DNA of 36,513 nt from Mogibacterium sp. GTDB lineage: Bacteria; Bacillota; Clostridia; Peptostreptococcales; Anaerovoracaceae. The stretch's first letter is position 1. Every line of letters begins with the position of its first letter. Below the pieces are notes generated by a model. That model saw only the letters and a list, made by a program, of their open reading frames with translations. It did no database searches and was not told the DNA's origin. Of the stretch, positions 15,067 through 24,039 are shown piece by piece. The stretch spans positions 1 through 36,513 of the forward strand of contig JAFRJV010000104.1 of assembly GCA_017432075.1 (NCBI GenBank). The letters run 5' to 3'. A program made the translations under genes and the position numbers.

Positions 15067-15213
15067 ATGTTCGGCAAGATCTTTTTAGCTCTATATGTTA
15101 TAGTACAGATCCTGATATCTACACTTACGGAATACTCAATAAAAAACAGCAGGCTCTTCAGCAGGTTCGGCCGCAAAACAAGAATAATCAGAAACAGACT
15201 GACAACCGGATAG
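15067..15213 (+). CDS. Small single-helix membrane protein (48 aa)
   Basis: This short open frame (ATG 15067, TAG 15211) encodes one hydrophobic helix at the N-terminus (IFLALYVIVQILISTL, residues 5-20) followed by a strongly basic tail (RLFSRFGRKTRIIRNR). It would insert with the tail in the cytoplasm. An AGAGG lies 8-9 nt upstream. The stop overlaps the AGGTAAG that serves as ribosome site for the GH120 gene 9 nt later, which points to translational coupling. I recognise no family. It may assist the transporter or enzymes of the locus, but this is a guess. The call rests on position, coding potential and hydropathy. Confidence 0.5.
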   Translation: MFGKIFLALYVIVQILISTLTEYSIKNSRLFSRFGRKTRIIRNRLTTG

Positions 15214-15222
15214 GTAAGTGAA

Positions 15223-17109
15223 ATGGATATTTATGTAGATATAAATGCGAAATCCGGCGGTGACGGAAGCATAGAAAGACCATTCAGAAACATAAATGAC
15301 GCGGCGGCAGCCGCATGCCCGGGGGACACTGTCAGGGTCGCTCCCGGGATCTATCGTGAAAAGGCAGATCCGGTAAATTCCGGAACTGAAGACAACAGAA
15401 TAACATATGTCAGCACCGAACCTCTGGCCGCAGTTATCACAGGAGCCGAGAGGATATCCTCATGGGAACGGTACGACGGCAATGTCTGGTTCACAAGGGT
15501 CGATAACAGTTTGTTTGGAGATTACAATCCATACACGACCCTTGTTTATGGTGACTGGTATTTTGCAAGGGCGGATAAGCATACGGGCTGTGTTTACCTG
15601 AACGATGAGGCCATGTATGAGACTTCCAGCCTTGATGAATGCATACGCGGAGAGATCAGTGATGTCAGCTGGGATCCGGATAATTCCGTGTTTAAATGGT
15701 ACACGGAGCAGGATGAGGAACGCGATGAGACCGTGATCTATGCAAACTTTCATGGCGCGGATCCGAACTCCGAAAAGGTTGAGATCAATGTAAGGAGAGA
15801 ATGTTTCTGGCCTTCCGAAACAGGGAGAAACTACATAACTGTCAGAGGCTTCAGGATAGAGAAAGCCGCTACGACATGGGCGCCTCCTGCAGCTTTTCAG
15901 GATGGCATGATCGGACCTCACTGGAGCAGGGGCTGGATCATAGAAGACTGTGAGATAGTGAACAGCAAGTGTGCGGGCATCTCTCTCGGCAGATACTATG
16001 ACCCTGAAAACGACAACTATTTTTCAACGAAATATGTCAAGAGCCCTACGCAGATGGAAAGGGATTCCGTGTGCCGCGGGCAGTATCACGGATGGCTCAA
16101 AGAGAACATAGGCGGGCATATCATACGCCGCAACAACATACATCATTGCCAGCAGGGCGGGATCATCGGCCGTATGGGAAGCGTCTTCAGCATAATTGAA
16201 GACAACCACATCCATCATATTAATAATATGATGGAGCTGGGCGGAGCCGAGATAGCCGGCATCAAACTGCATGCCGCAATAGATGTCATCATCAGGAGAA
16301 ACCATATACACCACTGCACGATGGGCATCTGGTGCGACTGGGAAGCGCAGGGCACGAGAATAAGCTGCAATTATCTGCATGACAATCAGCGCCCGCAGGG
16401 CGTTAAGCAGCTGAAGGGCGGAATGATGTCGCAGGATCTGTTCGTTGAAGTCAGTCACGGACCGACTCTGATCGACAACAATATTCTTCTTTCTGACGTA
16501 AGTCTGCGATTCGCCGCCCAGGGGATAGCAATGGTCCATAATCTTATCTGCGGAGCATTTACATGCGTGGGTGCCGGTACAGACTGGCGGTATACGCCAT
16601 ATCACATACCGCATCGCACGGAAGTCATGGGGTTTATGACTATCCTGCACGGTGACAACAGATTCTGCAATAACATCTTCATACAGACATGGCCGGCGGA
16701 TGACGCGGAGATACTGCATGATACCGACGACGGCCGCGAGTATGAGAACCGCAGAGTCGGAACATGGGTATTCGATGAGTATCCGACTTACGGGGAATGG
16801 TATTCGCAGTTCGACTTTTCAAGACCGGCGAACATGTCCGAACTGGAGAAAGCACATTTCGGGCATCTGCCAATATGGTCGGAAGGGAATATCTATCTCA
16901 ACGGGGCCAAAGCCTGCAGGCAGGAGAAGAAAGGAAAGTGCAGGATCATAACATCTGATATTCTCGGCAAGGCGTTCGAACCGGAAGCAAGGTTTGAGTC
17001 ACCTGACGGATCGGATATTGTTCTGGATACAGATTATTTCGGAGATAAGCGGACAGGCAGCATAATCCCGGGCCCGTTCGCAGAACTGCATGCCGGCAGA
17101 AAAATATAA
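15223..17109 (+). CDS. GH120-family beta-xylosidase (beta-helix)
   Basis: This 628-aa right-handed parallel beta-helix enzyme matches my memory of XylC of Thermoanaerobacterium along its whole length. Shared stretches include ITY near 61, VW...FGDYNPY, IYANFHGADPN, VEINVRRECFWPSETG, WIIEDCEI, EIAGIKLHAAIDV, DWEAQGTR and VEVSHGP, plus the ending LDTDYF. Asp372 in CDWEAQG and Glu409 in LFVEVSHGP correspond to the catalytic Asp382 (nucleophile) and Glu405 (acid/base) of XylC. No signal peptide is present, so it acts in the cytoplasm on imported xylosides or short xylo-oligosaccharides. Oddly, Asp372 and Glu409 are 37 residues apart instead of 23; a 14-residue insertion (about residues 390-404) lies between them. 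Confidence 0.85.
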   Translation: MDIYVDINAKSGGDGSIERPFRNINDAAAAACPGDTVRVAPGIYREKADPVNSGTEDNRITYVSTEPLAAVITGAERISSWERYDGNVWFTRVDNSLFGDYNPYTTLVYGDWYFARADKHTGCVYLNDEAMYETSSLDECIRGEISDVSWDPDNSVFKWYTEQDEERDETVIYANFHGADPNSEKVEINVRRECFWPSETGRNYITVRGFRIEKAATTWAPPAAFQDGMIGPHWSRGWIIEDCEIVNSKCAGISLGRYYDPENDNYFSTKYVKSPTQMERDSVCRGQYHGWLKENIGGHIIRRNNIHHCQQGGIIGRMGSVFSIIEDNHIHHINNMMELGGAEIAGIKLHAAIDVIIRRNHIHHCTMGIWCDWEAQGTRISCNYLHDNQRPQGVKQLKGGMMSQDLFVEVSHGPTLIDNNILLSDVSLRFAAQGIAMVHNLICGAFTCVGAGTDWRYTPYHIPHRTEVMGFMTILHGDNRFCNNIFIQTWPADDAEILHDTDDGREYENRRVGTWVFDEYPTYGEWYSQFDFSRPANMSELEKAHFGHLPIWSEGNIYLNGAKACRQEKKGKCRIITSDILGKAFEPEARFESPDGSDIVLDTDYFGDKRTGSIIPGPFAELHAGRKI

Positions 17110-17125
17110 AGACGCAAGGATAATG

Positions 17126-18163
17126 ATGAAACAATACTACGATATGGAATTCCACAGGGGCGGCAGGGATGCGCGCCCTGAAAATACACTATGGTCTTAT
17201 CAGTACTCGCTTGAGAAAGGTGCGATGACCATTGAATGCGATATGCAGCTGACCGGTGACGGTCAGATCGTGATGTCACACAATCCGGCACTGAATCCGG
17301 ATCTGACAACGGATGCTGAAGGCAGACGCATAGAAGGTCATGACCGCTATATCCATGATATGACGCTTCAGGAGGTGCAGTCGTACAACGTCGGCCGCAT
17401 GGATCCCTCCATAGAGTACTATGAGCTGCACGGCCGCACCCAGGTGCAGGCGGACGCATTCATACCGTCGCTCCGCCAGATGTTTGAACTGGTAAGGGAC
17501 AGCGGCAACGAAGAGATCAGGATGAGTATAGAGGCTAAAGCGTATCCTGACCCCGCGCTGGGAACGAGATATGAGAAGAATCCGGACTATGATAAGCTGC
17601 TCAGAGAGTTCCTTGCTCTGGTGAACGAATTCGATTTCCGGGACAGGGTGATACTTCAGTCATTCGACTGGCTGGTCCTTGTGAAGATGAAAGAGCTCGA
17701 TCCGGAAATCAGGACTATAGCGCTTTACAGCGAACAGCCGTCATGGGGCGTACCTGAAGGTACAACACTGTGGCTTGACAGGGATGAGCCGTCACCATGG
17801 CTGGGCGGAGTCGATATCCGTGATTTTGACGGAGATCCGGTCCGCGCGGCACACTCGCTCGGTATCGATGATGTCAGTCCGTACTTCAAGGATATAACAA
17901 AGGAGCTTACTGATGAGGCGCATGAACTCGGAATGAAGGTCGTGCCGTGGACAGTGAATTCCAGGGACGATTTTGAGACAATGTATGAGATGGGAGTCGA
18001 CGGCATCATCACCGACAGACCGTGGGCTCTGAGAGAGTTCCTGGAGGGAAAGGGCGAAAAGCTGCTTCCGGCAAGGAAGGTGGATCTGCCTTATCACCTC
18101 GAACCGGACCACATCGAGGCTGAGGACAAAAAGTCTGAAAGCGGAAGAGATGCTGCATACTAG
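17126..18163 (+). CDS. Glycerophosphodiester phosphodiesterase family protein
   Basis: This is a 345-aa TIM-barrel PLC-like phosphodiesterase. Motifs seen are HRGGRDARPENT (His10, Arg11, Glu19, Asn20), IECDMQLT (Glu37, Asp39), SHNPAL (His52), MSIEAKAY and the C-terminal GMKVVPWTVN and GVDGIITDRPW. The usual HD pair is HN here (Asn53). No secretion signal is seen, so it should be cytoplasmic. An ATG at 17090 overlaps GH120 but has no ribosome site; AAGGA lies 5 nt before the ATG at 17126, with a second ATG at 17123. The family cleaves glycerophosphodiesters to glycerol-3-phosphate and alcohol. Its place between a xylosidase and an esterase is unexpected. Confidence 0.85.
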   Translation: MKQYYDMEFHRGGRDARPENTLWSYQYSLEKGAMTIECDMQLTGDGQIVMSHNPALNPDLTTDAEGRRIEGHDRYIHDMTLQEVQSYNVGRMDPSIEYYELHGRTQVQADAFIPSLRQMFELVRDSGNEEIRMSIEAKAYPDPALGTRYEKNPDYDKLLREFLALVNEFDFRDRVILQSFDWLVLVKMKELDPEIRTIALYSEQPSWGVPEGTTLWLDRDEPSPWLGGVDIRDFDGDPVRAAHSLGIDDVSPYFKDITKELTDEAHELGMKVVPWTVNSRDDFETMYEMGVDGIITDRPWALREFLEGKGEKLLPARKVDLPYHLEPDHIEAEDKKSESGRDAAY

Positions 18164-18178
18164 CGAAGGCAGGGAAGA

Positions 18179-19525
18179 ATGATGAAAAAAGTAACCATCG
18201 AGACAGGACTCGGAAAGGTGACGGGGACAGAAGAAAACGGAATACGCATGTTCCGCGGCATACCTTATGCAGTTACGGAACGTTTTGAGCTTCCGAAGCC
18301 GTATCCGGCCTGGGACGAGTTTGATGCGACCGGTCCGGAAACCGACTGCTTCCAGTTCAGGGCGTATCACAAGGAATCCATTGGCCGTTACTGGTTCTAT
18401 CACAGTGAATTCAGATACGGTCAGGACATCCCGGACTGGAAATTCGCTGAATCCCCGATGACACTGAATGTGATCGCCCGTTCAGAGGCGAAGAAAGACC
18501 CTGTGCTGGTCTTCATTCACGGAGGTTCGTTCGAGAACGGAAACGTGGGAGAGCACCCGTACGGAACGAGCACCGAATATGCTGAGCGCGGAATAGTATA
18601 CGTATCGCTCGGGTACAGGCTCAATGTGTTCGGCCTCTACAAATCCGGCAACTACGGACTTCATGACATGGTGTTCGGTCTTAAATGGATCAAAGAGCAT
18701 ATAGCGGATTTCGGCGGTGATCCTGAGCGTATCACGATAATGGGACAGTCCGCCGGAGCGATGGCGGTCATGGATCTGCTTTACACTCAGATACTGAAGG
18801 ATGTGGTAAAAGGCGCGGTAATGATGTCGGGCGCAGGTAATGTCCCTGACTTTGCCGGTCCTTACACTCCTGAAGAATCCGATGAAAAATTCTGGTCAAA
18901 AGTCAGAGAACGGGCCGGAGCGAAGAATGAAGAAGAATTCAGGACTCTTCCGGATCAGACGATCTTTGATGCATGGTACACCACCGGCCGCGAGATCGGC
19001 AGTGTACGCACCCAGCAGCCGGGTATCGACGGCACGATAATCCCAAAGATGCCGTCAAAAATAATGAAAGAGGGATCCTATCTTGATGTTCCGATCATAG
19101 CCGGCGTAACATCGCAGGACTTCATGCCTTATCTGATATACGATCTTGCGCTCAGTCTGGGAAAGCTGCACGCGAAACGCGGACAGTCGCCGGTCTGGGG
19201 CTACATGTTCGACAAGACTCCGCCGGGAGACAGGTTCAAGGCTTATCATGCTGCGGATCTCTGGTACATGTTCGGAAACTTTGACAAGAGCTGGCGCCCG
19301 TTCGATGAGAACGACCGCAGACTCAAGGACGAGATGGCGGACTACGTGGCTAATTTTGTGAAGTCCGGCGATCCTAACGGAGCGGGTCTGCAGGACTGGC
19401 CGGCTATCAGCAAAAAGAACAGTAAATTCCGTCTGTTTGACGGAAAAGGCGGCGGACTGATCGGCCCGGCACAGTGCCGTCTGAAAGAGTGGAACAGCTT
19501 CCTTCGCGACAAGGGCCCGATGTAG
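18179..19525 (+). CDS. Type-B carboxylesterase family protein
   Basis: This 448-aa alpha/beta hydrolase is of the carboxylesterase (COesterase) family. The oxyanion-hole motif is FIHGGSFENG (112-121), the nucleophile Ser191 (MGQSAGA), a likely acid Asp314 (GVTSQDF) and the His357 (AYHAADLWYMFG). Arrangement and spacing fit the family, though it is shorter than the usual ~500 aa. There is no signal peptide. It probably removes acyl groups from the imported sugar or its aglycone, an inference from its place between GH120, the GDPD-like gene and the symporter. The start is ATG 18179 or 18182; AGGGAAG lies just upstream. It starts 15 nt after the GDPD gene. Confidence 0.87.
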   Translation: MMKKVTIETGLGKVTGTEENGIRMFRGIPYAVTERFELPKPYPAWDEFDATGPETDCFQFRAYHKESIGRYWFYHSEFRYGQDIPDWKFAESPMTLNVIARSEAKKDPVLVFIHGGSFENGNVGEHPYGTSTEYAERGIVYVSLGYRLNVFGLYKSGNYGLHDMVFGLKWIKEHIADFGGDPERITIMGQSAGAMAVMDLLYTQILKDVVKGAVMMSGAGNVPDFAGPYTPEESDEKFWSKVRERAGAKNEEEFRTLPDQTIFDAWYTTGREIGSVRTQQPGIDGTIIPKMPSKIMKEGSYLDVPIIAGVTSQDFMPYLIYDLALSLGKLHAKRGQSPVWGYMFDKTPPGDRFKAYHAADLWYMFGNFDKSWRPFDENDRRLKDEMADYVANFVKSGDPNGAGLQDWPAISKKNSKFRLFDGKGGGLIGPAQCRLKEWNSFLRDKGPM

Positions 19526-19560
19526 ACCGGTTTGTGATTTGGTATTACATGTGCGGACTA

Positions 19561-19569
19561 TGTTAATAT
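19561..19569 (+). promoter_or_regulatory. Possible extended -10 promoter of the symporter
   Basis: TGTTAATAT forms an extended -10. It lies inside a small inverted repeat (TATGT with ACATA, 19559-19576) that could be an operator. The 84-nt gap before the symporter therefore may carry a second promoter within the locus. Confidence 0.35.
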
Positions 19570-19609
19570 AGACATAACAGTTTTTCTAAATCGATAAGAG
19601 GGAGATCAG

Positions 19610-21106
19610 ATGAAAGAGGAAATCGCAGGCAGAAAGCCGGGTTATGGTTTTTTTAACAGACTGACTTACGGAGTAGGTGAGATTTTCGGAGGAGGATGCT
19701 TCGTTATCATAAACGCATTCTTCATCGTCTTTCTCACGGACGCCATGGGAATGAACGCAGCGCTCGCCGGAACGATCCCTATGGTCGGTAAGATCTGGGA
19801 TGCCATTACAGACCCTATCATGGGCAATATCACAGAAAGGACGCACTCGAAGTTCGGCGCCAAGAGGTTCTACATACTGATCGGCAGCTTTGCCTCGGCC
19901 ATCACTTTTGTACTCATATGGATGAACATCAATGCACCGTCCATGACTGCGAAGTACGTGTTCTATATGGTGATGTACTGCCTTTTCAACACGGCGTTCA
20001 CAGTCCTCAGTGTGCCGTATAACGGACTGCTTCCGGACATGATGGACGACTACAGGATGCGTGCGAAATTCTCCAACATGCGCATGATCTTCTCGACTCT
20101 GGGAGCGATGATCTGCGGTCTGGTACCGGGAATGATCATCAACCCTACCAATGAGCCGGCGTTATACATGAAGTGCGGACTCATCTTCGGAGTGCTGTTT
20201 TTCGCAGTGTCGATAACCGTTTTCTTCGGAACATGGGAAAAGCAGAAGGAACCTGTGAAGACTACCCTCGGAGAGAGTTTCACACAGGCGGCCAGCGTAT
20301 TCAGAAGCCGCTCGTTCCTGCTCTTCCTCGGGCTTTATCTTTTCGGACAGGGCGGCATGGACTTTATTTCGGGTATGGCAGTCTACTATGTAAAGCATAC
20401 TCTTTATGCTTATAACGATAGAGTGAACTACTATCTGCCTATACTGGCAGTCCTGATGATCGCACAGCTTATAGGCATGCTCATCTTCGGACCTTTGATG
20501 AGAAAAACATCGAAGAAGATGGCTATAGTCATCGCTGCTCCTGTAAGGCTGATCGGTGTTCTGGGACTGTTTGCCTTCTCACATCCGGGCGTATCGCTTG
20601 TGCCTGTTCTGGCGCTGGCGGCACTGATCGGACTCGGCAACGCAGGATCGCTCACCGGTATATTCGCGATCATGGCAGATATGACAGACGTAGATGAGCT
20701 CATTACATCGATCCGCAGACCTGGGATCGTATCCAGCATGGCCACATTCATCAGAAAGATCGCTTCAGGACTTTCAGCAGCGATCATCGGTTTCATGCTG
20801 TCGGCGGTACACTACGATGAAGCCCTCGCGAATGCAGGCATGGCTCAGAGTGCTGCGACACAGCACGGCATCGGCATCTGCTTCATCATGGCACCGGCGA
20901 TCCTTTCGGCACTTCTGCTGATCGTAGCCGTGCTGTTCCCGATGACCAGCACTGAATTCGATCTCGTTCAGAAAGAAGTTGCGCGCCGCAAGGGAGAAGA
21001 TACAGGCGTGACTACTGAAGAGGAGAAAAAGATGCTTGAAAAAGTGACAGGATTCTCCTATGACAGGCTCTGGAACAAAGGGAATGCAGGCCTGAAAAAT
21101 ATGTAA
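19610..21106 (+). CDS. GPH-family glycoside:cation symporter
   Basis: This 498-aa, 12-helix MFS transporter is of the glycoside-pentoside-hexuronide (MelB/XynP-like) family. Diagnostic pieces are LTYGVGEIFGGG near residues 20-31, KIWDAITDPIMGNITERTHSKFGAKRFYI (cation site, about 62-90) and a central loop near 200-225. It would import a di- or oligosaccharide with Na+ or H+. Next to a GH120 xylosidase the likely cargo is a xylo-oligosaccharide or plant xyloside, as for XynP, which is an inference. It starts after GAGGGAGATC and ends 7 nt before a strong terminator, closing the locus. Confidence 0.9.
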   Translation: MKEEIAGRKPGYGFFNRLTYGVGEIFGGGCFVIINAFFIVFLTDAMGMNAALAGTIPMVGKIWDAITDPIMGNITERTHSKFGAKRFYILIGSFASAITFVLIWMNINAPSMTAKYVFYMVMYCLFNTAFTVLSVPYNGLLPDMMDDYRMRAKFSNMRMIFSTLGAMICGLVPGMIINPTNEPALYMKCGLIFGVLFFAVSITVFFGTWEKQKEPVKTTLGESFTQAASVFRSRSFLLFLGLYLFGQGGMDFISGMAVYYVKHTLYAYNDRVNYYLPILAVLMIAQLIGMLIFGPLMRKTSKKMAIVIAAPVRLIGVLGLFAFSHPGVSLVPVLALAALIGLGNAGSLTGIFAIMADMTDVDELITSIRRPGIVSSMATFIRKIASGLSAAIIGFMLSAVHYDEALANAGMAQSAATQHGIGICFIMAPAILSALLLIVAVLFPMTSTEFDLVQKEVARRKGEDTGVTTEEEKKMLEKVTGFSYDRLWNKGNAGLKNM

Positions 21107-21112
21107 ACAAAG

Positions 21113-21138
21113 AGGCTTCCATACCGGAAGCCTTTTTA
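21113..21138 (+). terminator. Terminator after the symporter
   Basis: AGGCTTCC pairs with GGAAGCCT around ATACC, followed by TTTTTATGTTTTT. It ends the xyloside locus and separates it from the redox pair that follows. Confidence 0.88.
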
Positions 21139-21227
21139 TGTTTTTGCTTCTTTTCAAAGAAGCGGAAGGTTATAATTAAATCAACAAGGTTGACATTCTT
21201 ATATGTTTACATAAGGGGGTGTGATGA

Positions 21228-22769
21228 TTGGGAAAAAAATATGATATTGTCGTTGTCGGCGCCGGCAACGCGGGCCTTTCCGCAGCTCTGCACTGCGCGT
21301 GTGAGGGAAAGAAGGTCCTGCTGATCGAACAGCACAATCTGCCGGGCGGCTGCGCAACGAGTTTCAGAAGAGGAAGGTTCGAATTTGAGCCTTCGCTGCA
21401 TGAGCTCTGTGACATCGGAAGCGCTGATGATCCGGGAGAGATCCGTCAGATGATGATGGATTACGGTGTCGAAGTGGACTGGTCTGAAGTGCCTGACTGT
21501 TTCCGCATTATCAGCAGGTATTCGGACGGCACACCGATGGATGTGAGCATGCCTTTCGGCTGCGAAGCTTTCATCGACAAGATGGAATATTATGTTCCGG
21601 GCTCGCGTCCGAAGATGGAGGAGTACTTCGAGCTCCTGAATGAGACCATGGACGGCACTGCTTATATAAGCGCATCCAACGGTCACGCAGACTCGAACGT
21701 GCTCAAGGAGAAGTATCCTAATCTCCTGAGGACCGGTGCTTATCCGGTCAGCAAGGTGTGGAAGGCCATCGGGCTTCCGCAGAAGTGCCGTGACATACTG
21801 TCGACATACTGGGGCTATCTCGGCATCGACATGGACCGCATGGCATTCATCCATTACTGCAACATGTCAATGAAATACATTGCGCGTTCAGCGTATATTC
21901 CTGCACACACTTCGCATGAGATCAGCAACGCGATGGTCGAGAGACTGCGCGAGCTGGGCGGCGACATCTGGTTCAACTGCAGGGCCGAAGAGTTCCTGTT
22001 TGACGGAGACCGCCTCTGCGGGGTACGCACAACGAGCGGTGACGTGGAATGTGATTACGCCCTGGCAAATATCAACCCGGATATCATCTATGCCAGAATG
22101 ATGCCTAAGGAACTGATCCCTGAACGCGAGAAGAAACTCTCGGCAGCCAGGAATCATAACTACAGTGCCAGAATGTACACTGTATATGTAGGACTCAACA
22201 AAACTGCAGAAGAGCTCGGTATCGAGGACTACTGCATATTCATGGCAGATACTGCCGACTCCGTAAAAGAGTACAAAAATATCCTGGGCGGATATGACAC
22301 CAACAACTTCAGCATATTCCTCTGCCAGAATATTGTGAATCCTGACGCGTCGCCTGAGGGCACGTCGGTGGGATTCTTCACCTCCATGGGCAACCGCGAT
22401 GAGTGGGGCGATCTTGATCCTGAGGACTACGTCGCTTATAAGAACAAATACGCGAAGAAGTTCATCAAATGTCTCAAGGACCGCACCGGCATCGATATCG
22501 AGCCGTACATCGAGGAGATATGCGTGGCATCGCCGTGGACCTTTGCGAGATATCTCGGAACTCCGGAAGGTTCTGTATACGGCTATGAGACAGCCGGGTG
22601 GGATGCCATGATGGCAAGAATGATGATGCTCGGTTCCGACTATCCTATCAAAGGCCTCAGGCCGATAGGCGCGGCAGGACCGAGAGGCGACGGCTACAGC
22701 TCCGCATATGTATGCGGCAGACTGATGGCGCGCCTTGCTCTCAAGGATCTGAAGGAAGAAGGGAGGTAG
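21228..22769 (+). CDS. FAD-dependent oxidoreductase, CrtI/phytoene desaturase-like
   Basis: This 513-aa flavoprotein has an N-terminal Rossmann motif YDIVVVGAGNAGLSAALHCA (GAGNAG 11-16), an acidic strand end (VLLIEQ) and GGCATSF, typical of the phytoene desaturase/carotenoid isomerase/retinol saturase superfamily. The C-terminal FAD motif includes GLRPIGAAGPRGDGYSSAYVCGR. The start is TTG at 21228: a TGA stop lies directly before it in frame and AAGGGGGT lies 6 nt upstream. The ferredoxin-type flavin reductase follows 4 nt later, suggesting it is the electron donor. The substrate is probably an unsaturated compound, but no carotenoid gene is nearby. A TATAAT at 21171 may be its -10. Confidence 0.85.
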   Translation: MGKKYDIVVVGAGNAGLSAALHCACEGKKVLLIEQHNLPGGCATSFRRGRFEFEPSLHELCDIGSADDPGEIRQMMMDYGVEVDWSEVPDCFRIISRYSDGTPMDVSMPFGCEAFIDKMEYYVPGSRPKMEEYFELLNETMDGTAYISASNGHADSNVLKEKYPNLLRTGAYPVSKVWKAIGLPQKCRDILSTYWGYLGIDMDRMAFIHYCNMSMKYIARSAYIPAHTSHEISNAMVERLRELGGDIWFNCRAEEFLFDGDRLCGVRTTSGDVECDYALANINPDIIYARMMPKELIPEREKKLSAARNHNYSARMYTVYVGLNKTAEELGIEDYCIFMADTADSVKEYKNILGGYDTNNFSIFLCQNIVNPDASPEGTSVGFFTSMGNRDEWGDLDPEDYVAYKNKYAKKFIKCLKDRTGIDIEPYIEEICVASPWTFARYLGTPEGSVYGYETAGWDAMMARMMMLGSDYPIKGLRPIGAAGPRGDGYSSAYVCGRLMARLALKDLKEEGR

Positions 22770-22773
22770 AGCC

Positions 22774-23985
22774 ATGGCAGTAGAAGTTAAGGTCGGACTT
22801 ATCGGTGCTCTCGACATGCTCAAGTTCAAAAACATGGCAAAGGTTCGTGAAAAAGCCATAAAGGCTGCGCCTGCCCTCGAGATCACGGCAGATTACGCCA
22901 TAAACAATAAAGCGAAGGCTCTGCATCCTGACTATCAGGAGCTTGTTGTCGACAAGGTGATAGACCATGAAGGCGCAGGAGCCAAGACATTCGTAATGCG
23001 TTCAAAGGACGGAGGACCTGTTGCTTTCTTCCGCGCAGGCCAGTATCTTTCGCTGAAACTGAAGATCGGTGAAAGCGCTGTATCGAGGCCGTACTCTATC
23101 AGCTCATCGCCTAAGGACGCTCTCAACGGAGTCGTATCCGTGACCGTCCGCAGCAATCCGGACGGATTTGCGGCAGGCTACATGCTTGACGAATTCAAGG
23201 AAGGCGACGAGGTGCTGTCATCCGGACCGCAGGGCAATTTCTACTATGAGGAGCTCCGCGATCCTAAGAATATAGTCGCTCTTGCCGGCGGAAGCGGGAT
23301 CACGCCATTCCTCTCGATGGCCCAAGCGATCGCGGAAGGAACTGAAGATTTCGATCTCACTATACTCTTCGGAAGCAGGACCAGAGAGCAGATACTGTTC
23401 AGAAAGGAGCTTGACTGGATAGCTCTTAAATGCAATAAAGTGCATGTGGTACATGTTCTTTCCGATGAAGAGGCAGAGGGCTTCGAGCATGGATTCATCA
23501 CTGCGGATCTTATCAGGAAGTATGCAAAGGAACCTTACAGCGTATTTGTATGCGGACCTGAAGCAATGTATAAGTTCCTGAAAGGCGAACTCGACAAGCT
23601 CGGACTTCCTAAGAAGAATATCCGCTGCGAGATGCTCGGAGTGACCAGGAAGATCGCTGATGCTGAAGGATTCCCTGCGGAGGCAAAAGGCAAGGAGTTC
23701 AGCATCAAGGTAAGACAGGGCGCCGGGGAATACGATATCAAGGCAAGCTCTGAAGAACCGATCCTGGTTGCTGTCGAAAGAGCCGGCATAACCGCACCTT
23801 CACGCTGCAGGAGCGGTGAATGCGGCTGGTGCCGCTCCAAGGTAATCTCGGGAACATACTATGCGCCTGCTGAAAATGAAAACAGGAGATGGGCGGATGT
23901 CAAATGGGACTACATCCATCCGTGCGCAAGCTTCCCTACATCGGACATGGTGATAGAAGTGCCTGCCGAGTACACGCCTAAATAA
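22774..23985 (+). CDS. Flavin reductase with C-terminal 2Fe-2S ferredoxin domain
   Basis: This 403-aa electron-transfer protein has a unique N-terminal ~50 residues, an FAD-binding barrel (about 55-160, with RPYSISSSP at 105-113), an NAD(P)-binding domain (AGGSGITPF at 171-179, FVCGPEAMY at 258-266), and a plant-type ferredoxin domain (about 308-400) with Cys345-x4-Cys350-x2-Cys353 and Cys384. The architecture matches the NAD(P)H:ferredoxin reductases of oxygenase or reductase systems, so it would pass electrons from NAD(P)H through FAD and 2Fe-2S to a partner. GGGAGG overlaps the end of the upstream gene. The partner is most likely that CrtI-like flavoprotein. Confidence 0.9.
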   Translation: MAVEVKVGLIGALDMLKFKNMAKVREKAIKAAPALEITADYAINNKAKALHPDYQELVVDKVIDHEGAGAKTFVMRSKDGGPVAFFRAGQYLSLKLKIGESAVSRPYSISSSPKDALNGVVSVTVRSNPDGFAAGYMLDEFKEGDEVLSSGPQGNFYYEELRDPKNIVALAGGSGITPFLSMAQAIAEGTEDFDLTILFGSRTREQILFRKELDWIALKCNKVHVVHVLSDEEAEGFEHGFITADLIRKYAKEPYSVFVCGPEAMYKFLKGELDKLGLPKKNIRCEMLGVTRKIADAEGFPAEAKGKEFSIKVRQGAGEYDIKASSEEPILVAVERAGITAPSRCRSGECGWCRSKVISGTYYAPAENENRRWADVKWDYIHPCASFPTSDMVIEVPAEYTPK

Positions 23986-24004
23986 TATGTAAAAATGAGC
24001 CAAA

Positions 24005-24036
24005 GACCTCCGGACACCGCTCCGGAGGCCTTTTTC
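24005..24036 (+). terminator. Terminator of the redox pair
   Basis: CCTCCGGA pairs with TCCGGAGG around CACCGC, followed by CCTTTTTC. It closes the two-gene redox operon. The extended -10 promoter of the next operon begins 4 nt later. Confidence 0.88.
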
Positions 24037-24039
24037 ATG

